Origin: an uncultured Sutterella sp.
GTDB taxonomy: Bacteria > Pseudomonadota > Gammaproteobacteria > Burkholderiales > Burkholderiaceae_F
DNA: 25,332 nucleotides
NCBI GenBank assembly: GCA_900542195.1
Contig: UQNA01000043.1
Span: 1 to 25,332, forward strand
Direction: 5' to 3'
In this document: positions 1-8,100 of the stretch, piece by piece
How positions within the stretch are numbered: the stretch's first letter is position 1
Layout: every line of letters starts with the position of its first letter
The notes under the pieces: generated by a model
Database searches by the model: none
What the model saw: the letters and a program-made list of their open reading frames with translations, nothing else
Told to the model about the DNA's origin: nothing
Program-made: the position numbers and the translations under genes

Positions 1-144
1 TACTAAAAATTAAAACAATGGATTCTTAACGTATTGGCATTCAGCGCATCATCACCCACTAGGGGGTTTCTAAGATATTTGCCCTATAGAAAAAACATGA
101 CCTTCTTTTAGACTCGGCGAAGTTTTAACTCAATAAATCTAGCC

Positions 145-178
145 ATGCAAAAGAGAAGTTTCAAAAAAAAATTTGGTT
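145..178 (+). other. Homopolymer A9 between a candidate ATG and the autotransporter frame
   Basis: ATG 145-147 is followed by codons for QKRSF and then nine A at 163-171. In the sequence as given, this frame reads on to a stop within about 24 codons, while the autotransporter frame is +1 relative to it. Removing one A, or adding two, fuses the basic N-region to the hydrophobic segment and the AxA-like cleavage site. This is the layout of a slipped-strand phase-variation switch or of a transcriptional-slippage site. A sequencing error in the run would look the same. Confidence 0.55.
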
Positions 179-3100
179 ATGGTTGCAGTGGTAACTGCTT
201 TCGTGGGAGTGGGATATAACGTAGATGCCGTGAATGCAGCTGCGTTTTCTAGAAACACAGATAAACCCATTTTTGTCGACACAAGCTCAGTCATTACTGG
301 AGATTTAGTAATAGTAAACGACAAAACTGGGATCTCCTCAAGAAGGGCTTCAATCGTAGTAAATAACGATGGAAGTCAGTTGACTTTTCAAGAAGGAGAT
401 CTTTTCGCCTCGGACATTGACGATGACTATACGGCGTGGGCGACCGCTAGTAATTCAGAAACCTCGATAATTAATTTCAACGGAGGAAATGTCACTTTAA
501 ACGCTGTTAGCCCATATGGTGCGCAAGCTTTAAACTCTCGCCCGACAACCCAAAACTTTAACAATACTGGCAATGTCAACATCAATTCGATAATTGAAGG
601 AGGAGGGGTTGGAAGATCAAACGCAATAGGCATTAACCTCGTCGGACAGAGCGTTTCTTTTGCTTCCTCTGTAGAAGAACTGAATGTTAATGTTATCGGG
701 ACGGGTCGTTTTTCCGGAGATGCTCTAGATAGTAATGGTACTGTCGGCATCCGCTTAGCCGGTGCTCCTGAGACCAAAGCTACTCTTAATGCTAAAAATA
801 TCAACGTAAAAGTTATCGTTGGTCAAGATTACTCACAGACTATTCAGCTTGGGCCAACAGAATCGAAAGACTATCAAATTATTTTTGATCGTGAAAAAGC
901 AGAAAAGCTTGGTACTGAATTCGCTGTGAGCTATGGTTTGGAGAACAAGAGCACTACAGTATTTGGAGAAGATACCAATACTTCAATTGTTGTAAAAAAT
1001 GGATATTGGAATGCTGTTGGGATCTCTAATGATTCATTCTATGTCGATTATGACAAAGGCGAGCCTAAAGATTATTCGGAACATTACGCTTCAAATTTAA
1101 AAATTTTAGGAAACCTAAACGTTAGCGTTGAAGGATCAAGCATTGGAGCAAAGCATGGGTATGAGTACACAAAAAATCCGCTCTATACGCGCTTAGAAGG
1201 TACCTACGCTTTGTACGCGTATAACGGTTTACATGCAACAGATAACTCGGCGCGACCCGAAAATACTGTGACCTTAGGATCACAGGGGAAAACGGTCGTT
1301 CTGTCCGCAAAGGATCTTTCTCAAACCGAATACGACAGTGGTGTGTACGGTGTTTTTGCCAAAGACTCTAAAGTTACGATTGAAGGTTCCAGCATCACGG
1401 TGACAGCAGAAGCAGATAAGTCTGCTATCGCAGTTGACGCTAGTGGCGGGGCGGTATTGTCAATCGGTACAAGCGAATCAAACACCTTAATTGAAGCCGT
1501 TTCAAAAAACAATCTTGCTACTGCGCTGAGAGTAGAGGGAGAGGGGACCTCTGTAACATTCGGTGGTTTCACAACGCTTAAAGCAGACAATGCTTTGGCT
1601 GGCAATGGAAGGGTCAACGCTTTGTCTTCTTCTACTTTAATTATTGACGGCGGTGTAAATAACTGGACGGGCACGCTGAACGTGGAAGGAAACGTGGCGA
1701 TTGGTGTGGAAGCTAAGACTGCAAAGGCTCTACTTACCAACAGTGCAAAACCGACTTTACTCTTGTCTGCCGGAACTGTAATTGCAGGCAGCATTAATTT
1801 AGGAAATGCTCCTGAACCCGCAGCAGCAACGCGAAGCTTGGCAGACAGCATCTCCAATGAGGCTGCTTCATCTATTACATTAGACGGCAACGGAACTTTG
1901 TTAATCCTTCCGAATGCAGACTATGACGGTTCGTCTCCTTTGGTTAACGTGGATGAGGTATCTGCTGGCAAAGACAGCTCTGTGTACGTGGTAAATTCAA
2001 CAAAAGTTGCTGATGGAACAGTAGTATTTAACGTAAAAGATTCTGACGCTGTAAAAGACTATTCTCTGGCCACTGACAATCTCTTAAAGAAAGTTGTTGA
2101 TAACACTATCGTGACGGAGAAGGCAGAAACAGTGTTTAATGGAAGCGCTCTGCTTTCAAACACTCTGAATGAATCTTTCTTGTCCAACGGGCTTGGTGCA
2201 AAGCGATTGGTTGCATTGACTAGCTGGACCACTTTAGAAAAAGCGACTGCGGAGATCAATAAGATTGCGTTAATGGGCACGGCAAGCGGCGCTCAGAACA
2301 TTTCCATCAATACTGCCTCTCTCATCGGCGACACTATTACTCGTCACGGTTCTGTTTTAGCCTCAGAAACTCATGAAAAAACCGGTGCAGATCTTTGGAT
2401 TGATGTTAATGGTTCTTTCAGCAAAGCCTCTTCCTTGGCTGCGGGTTCTCAATCGTACGGCTATAAGAGCGACATGAGCCTTATCACGATTGGTTCGGAC
2501 TATGCCTTCGGTAACGGTGTGGCAGCAGGTGCCTCCGTGAACTTTGGTAAAGGCTCCGTTAGAGGTCAAGGAGCAGGATCAGGGACGAAGAATAATGTTG
2601 ACTTCTGGGGCTTGAACGCATATGGCGTTTGGAACACCGGGTATGCGAACTTAGTTGGCACAGTAGGCTATCTTGAATCAACTAATGAGATAACCCAGAC
2701 CGGTTACAAAGGAAAACCGAAGGTAAAAGCATTTTCGACGGAAGTCAGAGCAGAAAAGCCTATTGCTCTTTCTGAAGCTATTCAAGTGACTCCGCATGTT
2801 GGACTTCGTTACTTGCACGTGGATATGGATAGTTTCTCTGCCGGCGGTTTTAAGTACGGCTTTGAAAAATCAAATTTGGTTCAAACACCCGTTGGTGTGG
2901 CCTTTAATGCAAATTTAAAGGCGTCCTGCGGAGCCGATGTTTTACCGTTTGTGGACGTTGAGGTCGCACCGGCTTTTGGCGATAAGAAAGTCAAACATAC
3001 CGTTGCTCTGGAAAACAGTTCTGCTGGAGATTCCTTCAAAACCAGAATTGCTGAGGATGCGCTGTACACGGGAAGAGTTGGCGTGAATGCCGAAAAAGGC

Positions 3101-3193
3101 AATCATGCACTGAGTTTTTCTTATGGCGTAAGCGGCGGCAATGACGGTCGTGTCGATCAGAATTTGAAAGCTAGATACCGTTACCAGTTCTAA
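173..3193 (+). CDS. Autotransporter (type Va secretion) with beta-barrel C-terminus; N-terminus probably out of frame
   Basis: About 1006 residues. The first ~730 are rich in Gly, Asn, Ser, Thr and Val in short beta-strand-like repeats, as expected of a secreted beta-helix passenger. From about residue 734 (HEKTGADLW) to the end there is a typical autotransporter barrel domain with alternating strands, ending RYRYQF with the C-terminal Phe recognised by the BAM machinery. The likely job is surface display of an adhesin-like passenger; its ligand is unknown. The open frame begins only at TTG 173 (next ATG 179), which gives a hydrophobic segment with no positive charges before it. A better start, ATG 145, encodes MQKRSFKK but is out of frame across a run of nine A (163-171). 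With eight or eleven A it would join to make a complete signal peptide ending near VNA|AAF. No clear Shine-Dalgarno precedes either start. The barrel call is strong, the start uncertain. Confidence 0.85.
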   Translation: MVMVAVVTAFVGVGYNVDAVNAAAFSRNTDKPIFVDTSSVITGDLVIVNDKTGISSRRASIVVNNDGSQLTFQEGDLFASDIDDDYTAWATASNSETSIINFNGGNVTLNAVSPYGAQALNSRPTTQNFNNTGNVNINSIIEGGGVGRSNAIGINLVGQSVSFASSVEELNVNVIGTGRFSGDALDSNGTVGIRLAGAPETKATLNAKNINVKVIVGQDYSQTIQLGPTESKDYQIIFDREKAEKLGTEFAVSYGLENKSTTVFGEDTNTSIVVKNGYWNAVGISNDSFYVDYDKGEPKDYSEHYASNLKILGNLNVSVEGSSIGAKHGYEYTKNPLYTRLEGTYALYAYNGLHATDNSARPENTVTLGSQGKTVVLSAKDLSQTEYDSGVYGVFAKDSKVTIEGSSITVTAEADKSAIAVDASGGAVLSIGTSESNTLIEAVSKNNLATALRVEGEGTSVTFGGFTTLKADNALAGNGRVNALSSSTLIIDGGVNNWTGTLNVEGNVAIGVEAKTAKALLTNSAKPTLLLSAGTVIAGSINLGNAPEPAAATRSLADSISNEAASSITLDGNGTLLILPNADYDGSSPLVNVDEVSAGKDSSVYVVNSTKVADGTVVFNVKDSDAVKDYSLATDNLLKKVVDNTIVTEKAETVFNGSALLSNTLNESFLSNGLGAKRLVALTSWTTLEKATAEINKIALMGTASGAQNISINTASLIGDTITRHGSVLASETHEKTGADLWIDVNGSFSKASSLAAGSQSYGYKSDMSLITIGSDYAFGNGVAAGASVNFGKGSVRGQGAGSGTKNNVDFWGLNAYGVWNTGYANLVGTVGYLESTNEITQTGYKGKPKVKAFSTEVRAEKPIALSEAIQVTPHVGLRYLHVDMDSFSAGGFKYGFEKSNLVQTPVGVAFNANLKASCGADVLPFVDVEVAPAFGDKKVKHTVALENSSAGDSFKTRIAEDALYTGRVGVNAEKGNHALSFSYGVSGGNDGRVDQNLKARYRYQF

Positions 3194-3208
3194 TTTAGAT
3201 CTTTAAGA

Positions 3209-3260
3209 GAACCTTCCCTTGGACTCTAACATCTCAGCTGTTAGAGGAAAAGAAAGGTTC
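3209..3260 (+). terminator. Nested inverted repeat after the autotransporter
   Basis: An outer stem GAACCTT (3209-3215) pairs with AAGGTTC (3254-3260), and an inner stem CTCTAACA (3224-3231) pairs with TGTTAGAG (3239-3246). It starts 16 bases after the stop codon. There is no U-run directly after it, so it may be an RNA-stabilising 3' structure or one half of a two-part terminator with the next hairpin. Confidence 0.45.
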
Positions 3261-3280
3261 CATTAGATTCCTGGCAACTG

Positions 3281-3319
3281 TCCCATGGCTGTCTCAAGGT
3301 CATGGGATTAATCTTTTTT
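3281..3319 (+). terminator. Probable rho-independent terminator of the autotransporter gene
   Basis: Stem TCCCATG (3281-3287) pairs with CATGGGA (3301-3307) across a 13-base loop and is followed by TTAATCTTTTTT. It lies 88 bases after the stop codon. The loop is rather long, so strength is uncertain. Confidence 0.5.
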
Positions 3320-3325
3320 GGAGTT

Positions 3326-3355
3326 TTGAAAAGGAAAAAGCACCTTGTGGTGCTT
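3326..3355 (-). terminator. Probable terminator of the recombinase remnant
   Basis: Read on the - strand, AAGCACC and GGTGCTT (3349-3355 and 3338-3344 in + coordinates) form a 7-bp stem with a 4-base loop, followed by TTTTTCCTTTTC. It sits 14 bases beyond the stop of the serine recombinase remnant, so it probably belonged to that gene. Confidence 0.55.
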
Positions 3356-3360
3356 CACAA

Positions 3361-3377
3361 AAATCGGTTCTAGTGGA
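3361..3377. repeat. Distal copy of a 17-base direct repeat shared with the ssrA 3' end (candidate att remnant)
   Basis: The sequence AAATCGGTTCTAGTGGA matches positions 4728-4744 at 16 of 17 bases. The other copy spans the CCA end of tmRNA and the ten bases after it. The 3' end of ssrA is a well-known integration site for phages and islands, so the pair could be attL and attR of a decayed element of about 1.4 kb. Confidence 0.45.
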
Positions 3378-3540
3378 CGTTTACTAAGTTTTGGAGGTCG
3401 GAGTTGTTTCTGGCTAATCTGTCGAGAGAGTGAATATAAATTTTATCGCCTTCTCGGACGTAAGCAACCATCGCTTGGAGTTGCAGGCGCTCTGTCTTTT
3501 GATCTACTGTTGAAACTCGTTTATAAACCATTGTTGCCAT
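3370..3540 (-). pseudogene. Truncated serine recombinase (resolvase/invertase) remnant
   Basis: A 56-codon frame begins MATMVYKRVSTVDQ, matching the YxRVST..Q motif of the resolvase/invertase N-terminal domain with its catalytic Ser. After KTERLQLQ it jumps to AMVAYVREGD, KIYIHSLDRLARN and SDLQNLV, which normally lie some 35-40 residues further on in this family. The middle of the catalytic domain is therefore deleted, and the rest of the protein including the DNA-binding helix-turn-helix is missing. The Shine-Dalgarno GAGGG, 7 bases before ATG, is intact and a terminator follows. It is most likely inactive, the relic of a mobile element or of a DNA inversion system. Family assignment rests on the motifs and is fairly secure; loss of function is inferred. 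Confidence 0.75.
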
Positions 3541-3617
3541 GTTTTAACCCTCAATAAGATGTAGTGAAATAGCACTATCAAAATCGAAAAATACCCCTAA
3601 TGAGAGCAAAACAAAGG

Positions 3618-4040
3618 CTACTTCTCTCTTATTAAGTATGGAAGACCTTGCGACACACCAAAGTGAAACTCCGGCTCTTCTCCTATTTTGAAAGTTGAAA
3701 AATGCCCTGAGGTAAAATTGGCCTCATTTGCTTTTGGTGCGTTATTGGCAATAACGCTCGACCCAAGGGTAATCGCGTGTTGGCCTTCTTCAGCGTAATA
3801 AGTTGTCATTTCTCGAGATTCAAGCTGTCCAACTCTTTCGCCATTATCAAAAACATGATAAGTAAGTCCCGCTCCAGCGTATACCCCGTGATCTCTCATC
3901 AATGTAACCTTGATAGGTCTTTCTTTTGTGGGTTCTGGATATGCTACCGGAGGCACTACGATAGCTTTGTCGGGTGTTAGATGAATAGAGGTACAACCAA
4001 TTAGAGATAAGAAGATAGGGATAAGTAAAAATTTTCTCAT
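3618..4040 (-). CDS. Small outer-membrane-type lipoprotein, DUF2846-like
   Basis: The 140-residue product begins MRKFLLIPIFLSLIGC, a classic lipoprotein signal with lipobox LIGC at residues 13-16, so it is exported, lipidated on Cys16 and probably anchored in the envelope. The mature part carries a pattern of the form ...VTLMRDHGVYAGAG...VFDNGERVGQL...YYAEEGQHAITL, which resembles the DUF2846 family of small lipoproteins; that assignment is tentative. A longer frame starts at 4082, but ATG 4040 is preferred because the signal peptide begins there and AAGAGAG lies a few bases upstream. A TATACT -10-like box is visible at 4087-4092. It sits inside the ssrA-linked accessory patch, so it may be element cargo. 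Function unknown. Confidence 0.75.
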   Translation of the reverse strand: MRKFLLIPIFLSLIGCTSIHLTPDKAIVVPPVAYPEPTKERPIKVTLMRDHGVYAGAGLTYHVFDNGERVGQLESREMTTYYAEEGQHAITLGSSVIANNAPKANEANFTSGHFSTFKIGEEPEFHFGVSQGLPYLIREK

Positions 4041-4098
4041 GCTTGTTCTCTCTTGGAAGTGGTTAAGTAAGGATTTATCCAAAAAGTATATAACGATA

Positions 4099-4126
4099 AA
4101 GGCCGAGGTCTGAAATAATCGGCCTT
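4099..4126. repeat. Inverted repeat upstream of the lipoprotein gene
   Basis: AAGGCCGA (4099-4106) and TCGGCCTT (4119-4126) form a perfect 8-bp stem with a 12-base loop. It lies just upstream of the TATACT box of the lipoprotein. On the - strand it is followed by AT-rich sequence, so it could be an upstream terminator or a regulatory dyad. Confidence 0.4.
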
Positions 4127-4141
4127 GTCTCTAGGTATGTA

Positions 4142-4219
4142 ATGGCAAATATTTACGCTTGCCTTTTATTCTTTTCGTTAATAACTCTTCTTGGTTCCGG
4201 TAACAAATTCAAAGCATGA
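4142..4219 (+). CDS. Possible 25-residue hydrophobic micro-protein
   Basis: ATG 4142 opens a 25-codon frame reading MANIYACLLFFSLITLLGSG then NKFKA, with one hydrophobic stretch at residues 5-18. An AGG lies about 7 bases upstream. Its stop overlaps the next micro-ORF as ATGA, an arrangement usual for translationally coupled genes. No family is recognised. It is too short to be certain, and could equally be the 5' piece of a frameshifted small membrane protein. Confidence 0.2.
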   Translation: MANIYACLLFFSLITLLGSGNKFKA

Positions 4220-4437
4220 TTTTTAGCGCGGTTGTCGGTGGCGCTGTTTCTAACGTAGTTGTTTATCTTTGTATTACCTTCTTTGAAATTAAAGCATCGG
4301 AAAAATAAATTTCGTAAGAAGGCGCTGCTGCCGTTGTCTTTGATGAGTTGAGAAAGGAAATGATTAGGTATTCGGACTCCGATACGCTTGCGTCTCCCTT
4401 GAATGGCGCACTGAGCCTAATTGAGTGTATCCGTTAA
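4216..4437 (+). pseudogene. Possible decayed small membrane protein frame
   Basis: ATG 4216 gives a 30-residue peptide (MIFSAVVGGAVSNVVVYLCI, then TFFEIKASEK) with one clear transmembrane-like segment, stopping at 4306-4308. After a second stop shortly downstream, the same frame stays open and protein-like (EGAAAVVFDELRKEMIRYSD and on to IECIR) up to TAA 4435-4437. Two stops in one otherwise plausible frame suggest a decayed gene, but compositional chance is possible. No homologue is recognised. Confidence 0.2.
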
Positions 4438-4689
4438 GTTTAACTTTGAGGGAGTTACGTCCAGTGCCGGCTCGTTTTCCGCCTTTTTGTTTTTTTGATA
4501 GGTTTGCCGGCTCCGGTTGTTTTAATTCTGTATTAGCTATTTTGAGGGCCGGTAAAATCAGAAAACAGTTCGATTTTTGAGCCTTAAAAATTACACAGCT
4601 TTAACCCAGCTTTCAACCTAGCTAACACATCGAAATCGAGGGGGATATCTAAAAATTTTAAATTGAGAAGGATTGTTTGTAATCGATTG
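4438..4689. other. Gene-free stretch between the micro-ORFs and the ssrA terminator
   Basis: No supported gene. It is pyrimidine-rich on the + strand and holds two copies of TGCCGGCTC 40 bases apart (4465-4473 and 4505-4513) around a T-rich tract. It could be leftover element DNA. Confidence 0.4.
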
Positions 4690-4726
4690 ATTTAAAAATA
4701 AGAAATCCGAGATTTTTGTCTCGGAT
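4690..4726 (-). terminator. Rho-independent terminator of ssrA
   Basis: On the - strand ATCCGAG (4720-4726) and CTCGGAT (4705-4711) form a 7-bp stem with an 8-base loop, followed by TTCTTATTTTT. It begins 12 bases beyond the mature tmRNA 3' end. Confidence 0.8.
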
Positions 4727-4727
4727 C

Positions 4728-4744
4728 AAATCGGTTCTGGTGGA
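4728..4744. repeat. ssrA-proximal copy of the 17-base direct repeat
   Basis: AAATCGGTTCTGGTGGA includes the last seven bases of the tmRNA gene (TCCACCA on the RNA strand) and ten bases beyond. It matches 3361-3377 with one mismatch. See that entry for interpretation. Confidence 0.45.
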
Positions 4745-5103
4745 GGCGGCGAGAATCGAACTCGCGTCCAGAAGTTATCAACAACAGCCTCTACGTGCGT
4801 GTCTAATTCATTTTAGTTCTCACTGTTATCTCTGCAAATTAGCGATGCCGGATAACAGCCAGTTGCTGAATTTCGCCAGCTTCGTCACAACTCCAAAACT
4901 GACTAGCTTTTATAGTATGTCGCTGCCGCTGCTTTCGCAGCCCGATCTAAAAGCGAACCGGTTGCAGCGTCTCGCCTAATTAAGCGGCGAGAGCGAAACG
5001 CTCATCGTTGGCGTTTGATTTTTCGTAAGTGGTTTAGCGAGGAACTCACACCTCGGCACGCGTCCAATCATCTCATGACCCCTGTCGAAACCAGGTCGCC
5101 CCC
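4738..5103 (-). ncRNA. ssrA: tmRNA (transfer-messenger RNA)
   Basis: The 5' end GGGGGCGACCTGGTTTCGAC and the 3' end GTTCGATTCTCGCCGCCTCC plus ACCA form the tRNA-like domain; GGGGGCG pairs with CGCCTCC in the acceptor stem and the encoded CCA is present. The T-arm GTTCGATTC is visible. The internal reading frame at 4980-5012 gives the tag ANDERFALAA and a TAA stop, the tag typical of Burkholderiales; the resume codon is most likely GCC 5010-5012. tmRNA with SmpB rescues stalled ribosomes and marks incomplete proteins for ClpXP and related proteases. Length, about 366 nt, is normal. A consensus promoter sits immediately upstream and a terminator downstream. Confidence 0.97.
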
Positions 5104-5118
5104 ACGTGCTAATATTCC

Positions 5119-5147
5119 AGTATATTTCATGTGGAGGCGCCTGTCAA
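5119..5147 (-). promoter_or_regulatory. Sigma-70 promoter of ssrA
   Basis: On the - strand TTGACA (5142-5147) and TATACT (5119-5124) are separated by exactly 17 bases. The -10 ends 15 bases before the mature tmRNA 5' end. The -35 lies only 7 bases past the stop codon of the preceding DUF748 gene. Confidence 0.85.
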
Positions 5148-5154
5148 GTTATTT

Positions 5155-8100
5155 TTACTGTTGGAGTTCGAGTTTCACTCCTGCGGTATTTCCGGCATTG
5201 TCGATGACATCGCCCGCGACCACAAACAAGCGGTCAGGTTTAATCTTTTCTTTGTTAATCAGATAATTTCTGACGGCTTCCGCTCTTCTTGTTGCCAATT
5301 CCTGCAGATCTTGCGTCGGTACTCTGATGTTCTGCAGTAAGAAGTCCATCATTTCCTGAGGATTATCTGTCTTCGGCTTATTCGGAGCATCGCTTTCTTT
5401 GAAGAGATTTCTGATGGCTTGGTTCATTTGAACCGGAGTCAATTTCTTCGCATCCGTAGAACTTGTACTGTCGCGATAAATGGAGAAGATCATCTGTCTC
5501 ATTAAGCGTTTTTCTTTGAGACCTTTTTCATCCAGAGCAGTGTTGCCGATACCGGTAATTTGAATCTTGATGCCTGGTCTTTCAGTCATGGCCTTGCCGA
5601 CAACGGCAAGAGCTTTTTCAGTCTGGTCGCTTATTCGGGCCGAGCCGGTTACAAAGGCAAGATTATTCAAATCAAGATTTTCTCCTCCGAACATGGAGCC
5701 GATAAGAGCAAACGGGGCCGTTACAGCCTTCGTAATTAAGTTGACGATTACCTTGACAATAATGCCGCCGACGGAGAATTCAGGATCGTTCAACGAACCG
5801 GTAACCGGCAGGTTCAAATCAATTTGTCCTGATCTGTCTTGAAGCAGAGAGACAGCTAAGCCAACTGGCAAAGTTTCTTTTGCTTTCGGGCTGACGGCTC
5901 CGAATTCAAGTCGGTTAATGACAATATTGTTGGTGGATGTTAGTTCTCCATTGTCAATCTTATAAGCACCCTTGTAAGTCACTTGACCTTGTTTAATCGG
6001 GTAGCCCGTAAATTCGACCGAGTACGGTGAGAGGATCGGCATATTCAAAGAAGTGACGGAGCCGTCCAAGTTCAGAGACAATGATTTAGCAAACGGAGCA
6101 ATAGAGCCTTTAGCGCTTATAGGCGTTCCGTTCAGGTTTCCGGTCACATCTAAGTTAGCCGGTGTCCCTTTCGCCGTCGTAAAGTCTGTAAGACTTCCCT
6201 TAAGTGCAGATAAGTGCAGAGTAAATTCCGGTTCCATTGCGCTGTCTCTATAGAAGACTGAGCCATTGTTAATGGATATCTTGTTCAGCGTAATGCTCGG
6301 AAGTCCCGAAGAGGTTCCCGCGGATTTCGTACTGCTTGTTTTAACGGTTGTCTTTGTTTCAGAGGATGCTGCTTTTGCCGGGGCTTTACTTTCTGACTTA
6401 ACCAGAGTCTCGATATTGAATTTGCCCTTGGCACTCTTTGCAATATAGAAAGAAGGAGATGATAAGGCAATATTCTTGACAACAAGGGACAGCTTTGAGT
6501 CACTTGAGAAATTAATGCCGGTTACTTTTAGATCCTGCCACTTAGCAAAAGGCGTCCCTTGAGCATCCGTCAAGTTAATAGAAGTGACTTCAGAATTTCC
6601 GTTGAAGGTAATATCCGGAGCTGCCCCTCCTAATTTCACCACAACATCGCCTTGGCTTGCTAATTGACCGTTGACGACGTGGGCGTTTGTAAACTGCTTA
6701 ATATAAGGAGTTAACTCTGCGAGATGGAGTCCTTTAACCGACTCTTTTAGGTTAAGTTTGAACGGAGAAAGGTTAAAGGATCCGGATGCATTTAAACTTC
6801 CGCCAAGAGCGCCGAAAGATGCTGTAAAGGCTGAGGATGTACCGGGCTGACTAGACAGTCCCGAAACCGTAGCCGCAAGGTTAGAAATGGTCTTGTTGAA
6901 GTTAACGGTTTGGTCATTAAATTGGATCTGGCCGTTGGAAACCGTGGCTTTGCCAATACTCCAAGAAACCGCAGGAGCAGGTTCGGCTTTAGCCGCAGTC
7001 TTAGGAGCGGCGGCTTGTGTAGTCGAGGCAGAGCTCTTAGTCAGTTTGTCAAAATTAAACGTACCATCGGAGAACCTAATAACGTTCACAGAAGGTCCAG
7101 CCAATGCGATATCGCCCAAAGCAACGGAAATATTCTTTCCGCTCTTCACGTCGATATTGCTGACATTCAAAGAATTCCATTTAGCCACCTGAGCATTGTT
7201 AGCATCGGCGACAGCGACGGAAGACGCCCCCGCGCTTCCTGTAAACACAATGTTAGGGGTTGCCTGACTTAAATCAAGACTAATCTTGCCTTGATTAGAA
7301 AGCTTGCCGTCATTAATCTTGGCAGCCACGAAGGGACTGACGTACGGCATTACCTTAGGAATATTCAGATCTTTTGTGGTTTCTTCAATATTGATTAGCA
7401 ATGGCGTGAGACTTACGTCACCCTTTGCTTCAATATTTCCGTCAAGAACATTCAAATTAGCTTCAAAGTTAGCTTTGCTTCCTTTTTCTCCGTTAAGAGA
7501 AGAAACGGTTGCATTGATATTAGAAAGGTTCTGTTGGAATTTAACCGTATTGTCAGTGAAGTTAACAGTTCCGTTTACAACGGAAATCTTATCGAAATTC
7601 CAATACCAACCGGGAGCGGCGGTTTCAGCTGTTTGAGTGTTTGCCTGAGGCTCGGAAGCAGGCTGCTCGGTTGCTTCAGCTGAGTTCAACGTAGGCTGAT
7701 TGGAAACAGATGGCGTTCCTGAGTCTGCAGATTGTGCAGCGGGAACTGATTGCTCAACGTTTGTCTTGGCGACGGATTCGGCTTCCGGTTGTGTTTGCTG
7801 AGGAGCCGAGGTGGTTTCTTCTGCTTTCGGAGCTGGGGCGTCTGCTTGGATTCCAGAAGGCTGGGCCGCAGGTTGAGCTGTCTGAGGAGCTGGGCTGGCA
7901 GCCTGAGTTTCCCCAGAAGCCTTTGGTTCAGCTTCAGCGTTCTGTGGAGCTGGCTGCGAGGGAGTATCCGGTTTATTAGCTTCCGAAGGTTCCGGCGCAG
8001 TCAAAGAAGTTTCTGCCTTTGACTTGTCTGGTTCAAGTCCAGTTGGGGCCACCACTTCATTGTTCGACATCTCAGAAACTTTTAATGCCTCTTCAGCGGC

